From an uncultured Mycoplasmatota bacterium (GTDB lineage: Bacteria > Bacillota_I > Bacilli_A > RF39 > UBA660), in assembly GCA_900549625.1 (NCBI GenBank), contig URPE01000023.1:1-19219 (forward strand): a stretch of DNA of 19,219 bases. Direction: 5' to 3'. The notes below the pieces were generated by a model that was not told the origin of the DNA, did no database searches, and saw nothing but the letters and a program-made list of their open reading frames with translations. This document shows, in pieces, positions 15,122-19,219 of the stretch; positions within the stretch are counted from its first letter, which is position 1, and every line of letters begins with the position of its first letter. Both the position numbers and the translations under genes were made by a program.

Positions 15122-15244
15122 CTAACACTTATAAGAACTATTCCATACACTTCTTTCGCGGCATACCATAGTACTTACAAAAACTACCGAAAACACAAAA
15201 ACAGCATAAACTAGTACTACTAATAAAATATACTTTTTTTTCAT
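15122..15244 (-). CDS. Small single-TM peptide (40 residues) before popT
   Basis: The frame begins MKKKYILLVVLVYAVFVF, one strong membrane segment after three lysines, and continues with a polar tail ending in YKC. Two cysteines are in the tail. The stop TAG shares bases with the Shine-Dalgarno AGGAG of popT, nine bases before the popT ATG, which suggests translational coupling. There is no ribosome-binding site before its own ATG. A -10-like TAAAAT ends five bases before it, so it could be read from a leaderless transcript. It may be a microprotein acting with PopT or a leader ORF that controls it, or only a chance frame in the popT leader. No homologue is known to me. Confidence 0.5.
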   Translation of the reverse strand: MKKKYILLVVLVYAVFVFSVVFVSTMVCRERSVWNSSYKC

Positions 15245-15249
15245 AATAA

Positions 15250-15280
15250 ATTTTATGCAATGTTATTACTTTTAAGACAA
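15250..15280 (-). promoter_or_regulatory. Possible promoter of the small ORF and popT
   Basis: On the minus strand TTGTCT (15275-15280) and TAAAAT (15250-15255) are 19 bases apart, longer than ideal. It lies between the upstream terminator and the small ORF, and would start transcription at or next to that ORF's ATG. Confidence 0.4.
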
Positions 15281-15302
15281 AAAAAAGCCATATTTCAGGC
15301 TT
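15279..15302 (-). terminator. Rho-independent terminator after the membrane-anchored protein gene
   Basis: AAGCC/GGCTT (15298-15302 with 15285-15289), an 8-base loop and a run of T on the minus strand. The stem overlaps the stop codon of the upstream gene. Confidence 0.75.
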
Positions 15303-16257
15303 ATTTACATTCATAATCAGATGAAGATAATTCAAAGGAAATTACTTTGGCTTCTGTATCCTTTTTATAATAAATCATATCCTTAAAATAACGATTTAAA
15401 TTTGTTTCATCAATTTTAGTAAGGTCTATTGTAGCAGCATATGAAAAACCATTTGAAGTTGGTAACAGTTTAATTGAAACACCATTAACATTAGCTAGCG
15501 AATCACTTAAATTAGTGTATTTTTCTAAATCACTTGTATACGTCGAACTAGTATTAGACTCTGTTATATTCTCTTCTAATTTAACAAGTGTTTTATTATT
15601 ACTTGCTGAAGTATTAAATGAATAAGTTAGAGTTTGATTGTTTTTTTGGCATATCAAAGTATTACTATTTAATGCTACATTTGGGTATTCTATAGGAGAA
15701 ATATTTTTAAACATTAATAAGGCAATGGTACCATTTTTTAGAGCACTACTAACTTGGTATGTATATTTTTTACTACTTTCAATAACATCATTTTGAAGTT
15801 TTATTCTTTGTAATAATTTTTTATCACTAGAATATAGTTCTAAATAGTAATTGTTTTCTTTGAAATAGTTATTATCGCCGCCATTATTAGTTACTGTAAA
15901 AGCAATATTTTGTTTAGTTGTATCAATTTCAAAATTGTTAATAGAAAACTTATCAATAGCTATATTTAAAGATTTACTAATAGTGTAATATTCTTCATTT
16001 TTAGGTTCTTCGATATCTGTACTTTGGTTTTCTTTATTATGATTTGTTTGGCCAACATCAACCTCTGGATTAGTTATTTTAGATATCCAAGTATTAATGT
16101 ATGGTAAACTTATAATACATATACCAAAGAAAATTAAAATTCCTAATACAACGATTGGGCCATTTTCTTTAGTATTTAAAGAACCAATAATAGTTGGCAT
16201 CAATTCTTCATGATTTAAAATGATTTTTTCATTTTGCTTTTTTTTATTCTTTTTCAT
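15301..16257 (-). CDS. Membrane-anchored extracytoplasmic protein, unknown function
   Basis: The family is not recognised with certainty. The 318 residues start with a very basic tail (MKKNKKKQNEK) and a cytoplasmic segment, then one TM helix at about 34-53, and a large Ser/Thr/Asn-rich outer part. A middle region (about 95-200) has beta-rich features such as IAFTVTNNGGDN, as in immunoglobulin-like domains. The C-terminal 120 residues start at NTLICQ and end in SSSDYECK, giving a possible disulfide pair. Their pattern of a Tyr-rich repeat, GVSIKLLPTSNGFSYAATIDL and YYKKDTEAKVISFE recalls DUF1307-type lipoprotein domains; this is only a resemblance. A ribosome-binding site GAGGG precedes the ATG. 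It has its own extended -10 promoter and terminator, so it is not part of the spoVA operon. Confidence 0.8.
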   Translation of the reverse strand: MKKNKKKQNEKIILNHEELMPTIIGSLNTKENGPIVVLGILIFFGICIISLPYINTWISKITNPEVDVGQTNHNKENQSTDIEEPKNEEYYTISKSLNIAIDKFSINNFEIDTTKQNIAFTVTNNGGDNNYFKENNYYLELYSSDKKLLQRIKLQNDVIESSKKYTYQVSSALKNGTIALLMFKNISPIEYPNVALNSNTLICQKNNQTLTYSFNTSASNNKTLVKLEENITESNTSSTYTSDLEKYTNLSDSLANVNGVSIKLLPTSNGFSYAATIDLTKIDETNLNRYFKDMIYYKKDTEAKVISFELSSSDYECK

Positions 16258-16279
16258 ATGACCCTCTTTTTCTTCTCAT

Positions 16280-16288
16280 ATTATATCA
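16280..16288 (-). promoter_or_regulatory. Extended -10 promoter of the membrane-anchored protein gene
   Basis: TGA-TATAAT on the minus strand is a full extended -10 with TATAAT at 16280-16285. No -35 stands out in the T-rich sequence before it. Confidence 0.55.
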
Positions 16289-16295
16289 AAATATA

Positions 16296-16319
16296 AAAAA
16301 AAGAAAAAGGCGTTTTTTC
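16296..16319 (-). terminator. Terminator of the spoVA operon
   Basis: GAAAAA/TTTTTC (16314-16319 with 16303-16308), a 5-base loop and a T run on the minus strand. It is a weak AT stem, but it follows the spoVAE stop directly. Confidence 0.55.
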
Positions 16320-16669
16320 TAATTTTTAGGTTTAAATATTAAAGCAAAAATAAATGAGAAAACAACTGCGGCCACTATCGCGGCACTTGATTTTACTAAA
16401 AGCCCACTGAAAAAGCCAATTACGCCATATTCATGAAAACCGATAAACCCACCTTGATAAAGTAAATGGCCAAAGTTAGATATTAATATTGTAGCACCGG
16501 CACCACCAATCTTAATTAATTTTTCATAAATACCTAAAAAAGATAATAAGGCGCCAAAAGCTGTGAAAATACTGGTAATATGTCCTGGTGTTAGTTTAGT
16601 GCTATCAAGGATAATCTGGGCTAATAAACAAAAACTGCCCGCAATTAGAAAAGACATTAAAAATATCAT
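16319..16669 (-). CDS. spoVAE: Stage V sporulation protein AE (SpoVAE/AEb)
   Basis: This small membrane protein of 116 residues has about four hydrophobic segments and contains the family stretches LTPGHITSIFTAFGALLSFLG (about 26-46), KIGGAGATILISNFGHLL and GVIGFFSGLLVKSSAAI. With SpoVAC and SpoVAD it belongs to the SpoVA channel, which takes up dipicolinic acid into the forespore and releases it at germination. GGAGGTG lies before the ATG, and the ATG overlaps the spoVAD stop as ATGA. Confidence 0.95.
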   Translation of the reverse strand: MIFLMSFLIAGSFCLLAQIILDSTKLTPGHITSIFTAFGALLSFLGIYEKLIKIGGAGATILISNFGHLLYQGGFIGFHEYGVIGFFSGLLVKSSAAIVAAVVFSFIFALIFKPKN

Positions 16670-17646
16670 TTTGTCACCTCCAAAGATACGGCGTGGGCAA
16701 CTGCTGGTATACTCATCTTTTGATTAACTATAGTTGGATTATGTAGTGACCCCGTACCAATAATTAATATCTTACTGTATTTTTTTTCTTTTAATATTTT
16801 ATTAAAAAGATAAAGTGGTAATGCTACAGGTCCACTTGCTCCTGAAAAGGTTTCTTCCTGGCTTTTTAAATATAACTCACAGCCACTATCTAAATATTTT
16901 TTCATCTTCATATTATAGGCTCTTTTTAAGTATTCTTTTAAGATACTTGCACCAACACAGCCTAAATCACCTGTTAAAATAAGATCGTAGTAATCAACAT
17001 TTCTTTTCATTTCTTCTAAATGCTTTACTAGGACACTAGCCGCGGCTGGAGCCATTACCGCCCCCATAAATGAGGCATCTTTTATACCTTTATCTACTAC
17101 TTCACCAATAGTATAACTTTCAATTTTTATATTACTTTTTTCTTTTGTTATGTAGGTAGCAACAGCACCTGTAGCAGTAAACGTTGTTGTGCGTGGTTTT
17201 TGTGAACCATATTCTATGGGATACCTAAATTGTTTTTCAGCATTTAAGTTATGCGAACTTGTTACACAAATGGCATTTCCTTTTTTATCTGATTCAATTA
17301 GAGTACTCGCTACAATTAAGGACTCAACAAAGGAAGCACAGGCTGAATAAACACCAAAAAATGGAATGTTATAATGACTTGCGGCATAACAAGAAACACT
17401 AATTTGATTTGACAAATCGCCACTTACTAATACACTCACCATTGAATTAAGTAAATGGTTTTTTTGCAAGATATTATCAATTACAACTCTTTGCATTTTA
17501 ATCTCGGCTTGTTCAAATGTTTTTTCTTTATAATAATAGTCATCCATATGTAAATCATAATTTTTAATCAAGCCATTTTGTTCTACGGGACCCGCAATGG
17601 AAAAAGCATCTTTAATATAAACGTTATTTATCTTTTTACTAGCCAT
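16666..17646 (-). CDS. spoVAD: Stage V sporulation protein AD (SpoVAD)
   Basis: SpoVAD is a thiolase-fold protein that binds dipicolinic acid on the outer side of the spore inner membrane. The 326 residues match the family length (about 338). Seen are SIAGPVEQNG near the start, the region VLVSGDLSNQISVSCYAA (72-89), GVYSACASFVESLIVAS with Cys103 at the position of the thiolase nucleophile, TATGAVATYIT, PAAASVLVKHLEE, LTGDLGCVGASILKEY, and the end with GTGSLHNPTIVNQKMSIPAVAHAVSLE. The ATG has GGGGTGA upstream and overlaps spoVAC by eight bases. It is the most conserved gene of the cluster and a good marker of sporulation. Confidence 0.97.
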   Translation of the reverse strand: MASKKINNVYIKDAFSIAGPVEQNGLIKNYDLHMDDYYYKEKTFEQAEIKMQRVVIDNILQKNHLLNSMVSVLVSGDLSNQISVSCYAASHYNIPFFGVYSACASFVESLIVASTLIESDKKGNAICVTSSHNLNAEKQFRYPIEYGSQKPRTTTFTATGAVATYITKEKSNIKIESYTIGEVVDKGIKDASFMGAVMAPAAASVLVKHLEEMKRNVDYYDLILTGDLGCVGASILKEYLKRAYNMKMKKYLDSGCELYLKSQEETFSGASGPVALPLYLFNKILKEKKYSKILIIGTGSLHNPTIVNQKMSIPAVAHAVSLEVTK

Positions 17647-18076
17647 AAATGATCACCCCTAATATAGAAAAGAAAAAACCACTTAAAATACCATATAATA
17701 AAACACTACCAGCAAGTTTAAAAAAACTTGAGCCTAGTCCAGTTATCAATCCATCTTTTTTATAGTCAAGGGCTGATGAGGTTATGGAATGGGCAAAACC
17801 AGTTGTTGGCAAAAATAAACCGGCACCTGACTTGCTAACTAAGTTATCAAAGAACCCAATAGAAGTTAGTAAACTGGCAATAAAAATTAAACCTATACAA
17901 AGATAACTATTTGCATCCGTTTCTATAACCCCAAAACAATTTATTAAAATCATAACTATGACCTCACTTATAAAACCAAGTGAGCCACCAACAAAAAAAG
18001 CGATAAGTGACTTTTTCACTTTATTTTCTTTTGGCGTAAATTCTTTAACCATTTTTTGATATTCATCTTTATTCAT
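17639..18076 (-). CDS. spoVAC: Stage V sporulation protein AC (SpoVAC)
   Basis: SpoVAC is the membrane channel component of the SpoVA system; in Bacillus it acts as a mechanosensitive channel during dipicolinic acid release. The 145 residues contain the family signature: YQKMVKEFTPKENKVKKSL at the N-terminus, AFFVGGSLGFISEV, FFDNLVSKSGAGLFLPTTGFAHSITSSALDYKKDGLITGLGSSFFKLAGSVLLYGI, with about four TM helices. I place the start at 18076, where GGGTGA lies five bases upstream, rather than at the ATG four codons earlier. It is the first gene of the spoVAC-spoVAD-spoVAE operon. No sigma-G-type promoter could be assigned in the AT-rich 70 bases before it. Confidence 0.96.
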   Translation of the reverse strand: MNKDEYQKMVKEFTPKENKVKKSLIAFFVGGSLGFISEVIVMILINCFGVIETDANSYLCIGLIFIASLLTSIGFFDNLVSKSGAGLFLPTTGFAHSITSSALDYKKDGLITGLGSSFFKLAGSVLLYGILSGFFFSILGVIIYG

Positions 18077-18120
18077 CGTATCACCCATTTATATAATGGT
18101 ATTATATATTTAAAATATAC

Positions 18121-18146
18121 AAAAAAAGATATGCAATAAACATATC
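18121..18146 (-). terminator. Rho-independent terminator after the surface protein gene
   Basis: GATATG/CATATC (18141-18146 with 18128-18133), a 7-base loop and a run of seven T on the minus strand. It insulates the spoVA operon from the gene at the right edge. Confidence 0.75.
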
Positions 18147-19219
18147 AATTTTCTAAAATAAATGGGTCGTCTTGTGAACCACTTCCCGATGCTATCTTAA
18201 CAGATGACTTTAAGTAAGCAGATGGTCTAACAGAGTTGTCTATAGATGCACGAAAACTAGTTACATCCCCACCGATACTCTCCCCTTGAGTATTAAAGCT
18301 TGCTGCTTGAATACTAAAAGCAAAATAAGCGGTACTAATGTTTGGGCCTAAATCAATTTGAGGAGTTATTGTCCAAGTATATACACTTAACCAGTCATTA
18401 TTTTTGCAATCACTTACATTGCTATCTTCCCAATTTGATAAATTTGTATTTAAACATGTTACTCGGTCGGTTGTACTACCTCCGCTTGTGGCATATCCGT
18501 AATCACTTGGATATATTAACCCAATTAATCCTTTCCACGTTGTTTTTCTTTCTACTGTATCATTACACCAAGACCCGCTTGAGCAGATTTTGCTGCTTTG
18601 ATTACTACGTTCGCCTTCATAAAACTCTTTAACGTTTTTTTCTGCAGTAGACACTGCGCCTGTGTTCCAAACTATAGGAATTAATAATCTTTTAGTTTGT
18701 TTATTTATTGACTTTTTACTAAAATCACACGATGATGTTGTTAACACGTCAGATGTATAACATGTACCAGCACCACCATTCCAGTATAATGACCCACCTA
18801 CTGACTCACTTTCATAACCTGGATTTAATAATTTCATTAAGTCAGACTCACTCCATTCGTTAACCCCATTGCCATTATTTACGCTACTAGCACTAGTATC
18901 CCATGAATATCCACCAATTGTATCAGCCCTTATTATTTTAACGAGGTCACTTTTGATACCATTGCCATCATCTATATCTTTCATGACACCTATGATACGC
19001 CACATATCACCATTGATACTGATATAGTTATTGGGATTATGACCAATATACCTTACATTACCATAGTCATCTGTTGCTAAATTTTTTGTATCTGTTGTTG
19101 CCAATGTAGTTATATATTTAGTAACATCTGGAGCAATTTTATCTACATAACTTGCATTTACTGATATTTTTGAGGTAAAGGTATTGTTTTGGACACCTTC
19201 TGTTTCACCTGTCACATTT
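18145..19219 (-). CDS. Secreted or surface protein, 5' end outside window
   Basis: The open frame runs to the window edge, so the N-terminus is missing. The 358 visible residues hold no membrane segment. They contain a block typical of surface proteins of uncultured small-genome Bacillota: YIGHNPNNYISINGDMWRIIG (about 57-77), then KIIRADTIGGYSWDTS, and the C-terminal NSVRPSAYLKSSVKIASGSG followed by DDPFILEN. That end matches the 'RP-x-x-x-L-K-S-x-V-K-I-x-x-G-D-G-T-x-x-x-P-Y' end I know from such proteins. Several Cys (CYTSDV, SSCDFS, SKICSSGSWCN, RVTCLN, SDCKNN) suggest disulfides and an extracytoplasmic place. In related genomes such proteins often carry an N-terminal prepilin-like or signal segment; here this cannot be seen. 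Function is unknown, perhaps adhesion or pseudopilin-like. Confidence 0.8.
   Translation of the reverse strand, partial: NVTGETEGVQNNTFTSKISVNASYVDKIAPDVTKYITTLATTDTKNLATDDYGNVRYIGHNPNNYISINGDMWRIIGVMKDIDDGNGIKSDLVKIIRADTIGGYSWDTSASSVNNGNGVNEWSESDLMKLLNPGYESESVGGSLYWNGGAGTCYTSDVLTTSSCDFSKKSINKQTKRLLIPIVWNTGAVSTAEKNVKEFYEGERSNQSSKICSSGSWCNDTVERKTTWKGLIGLIYPSDYGYATSGGSTTDRVTCLNTNLSNWEDSNVSDCKNNDWLSVYTWTITPQIDLGPNISTAYFAFSIQAASFNTQGESIGGDVTSFRASIDNSVRPSAYLKSSVKIASGSGSQDDPFILEN

Noticed and set aside
15138..15335. 65-codon minus-strand frame across the end of the membrane-anchored protein gene
   Set aside because: It runs through the terminator and overlaps the upstream gene, with no ribosome-binding site. 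The 40-residue frame in another phase fits the popT junction better.
18077..18125. Sigma-G or sigma-F promoter before spoVAC
   Set aside because: The AT-rich sequence gives a TGCATA that could be a -35, but no matching -10 at proper spacing. Several overlapping TATAAT-like strings make any choice arbitrary.
18342..18632. 96-codon plus-strand frame opposite the surface protein
   Set aside because: There is no ribosome-binding site, its His/Tyr/Leu-rich composition is typical of antisense frames, and it lies inside a longer coherent gene.
1..19219. CRISPR arrays, tRNA or rRNA genes, intact insertion sequences
   Set aside because: No regularly spaced repeats, no tRNA cloverleaf or rRNA core strings, and no transposase or integrase frame were found on either strand.

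Overview
The window is AT-rich, densely coded and read with the standard bacterial code: TGG is used for Trp and TGA as a true stop, so this is not mycoplasma code 4. It looks like a chromosomal piece of a small-genome, low-GC member of the Bacillota/Bacilli, such as the uncultured RF39/RFN20/Erysipelotrichales-like gut lineages. That placement rests on base composition, the Shine-Dalgarno sites, the SpoVA and ScpAB genes, and the style of the surface protein at the right edge. It is an inference, not a phylogeny. All genes lie on the minus strand except two small ones at 3097-3700.

Left part (1-3050): an FtsK/SpoIIIE DNA translocase is followed towards the edge by a strong hairpin. Upstream of it is an unrecognised 187-residue protein that ends in its own terminator. 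At 3050-3730 there is a plus-strand island: a one-domain YigZ/IMPACT-type protein and a very short bL28-like ribosomal protein, each with a clear sigma-A promoter. It closes with a bidirectional terminator.

Core housekeeping block (3710-7170, minus): rplS has a strong promoter and a structured leader, and a terminator follows it. Then come signal peptidase I, scpA, scpB and a protein with a possible Cys-His-Asp triad, overlapping or tightly packed as one operon. ScpA and ScpB are the partners of SMC in chromosome segregation. An unrecognised coiled-coil protein lies upstream of rplS.

Transporter block (7225-14240, minus): there are two independent ABC systems. One is a NatA/NatB-like ATPase-permease pair with its own promoter and terminator. 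The other is a TetR regulator followed by two fused ABC exporter subunits that together look like a heterodimeric drug-type exporter, with one degenerate and one canonical ATP site. The tetR promoter carries a perfect 6-1-6 palindrome between its -35 and -10 boxes, so the operon is probably self-repressed and induced by the exporter's substrate.

Right part (14312-19219, minus): a DUF368/PopT-type undecaprenyl-phosphate translocase is preceded by a 40-residue one-TM peptide whose stop codon overlaps the popT ribosome-binding site. Next is an unrecognised membrane-anchored extracytoplasmic protein. Then comes the core spoVA cluster (spoVAC-spoVAD-spoVAE), whose products move dipicolinic acid in spores; its presence suggests an endospore-forming ability or its remnant. 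The window ends in a cysteine-containing secreted or surface protein cut by the right edge. No tRNA, rRNA, CRISPR array or intact mobile element was seen. No gene-free stretch exceeds about 135 bases.
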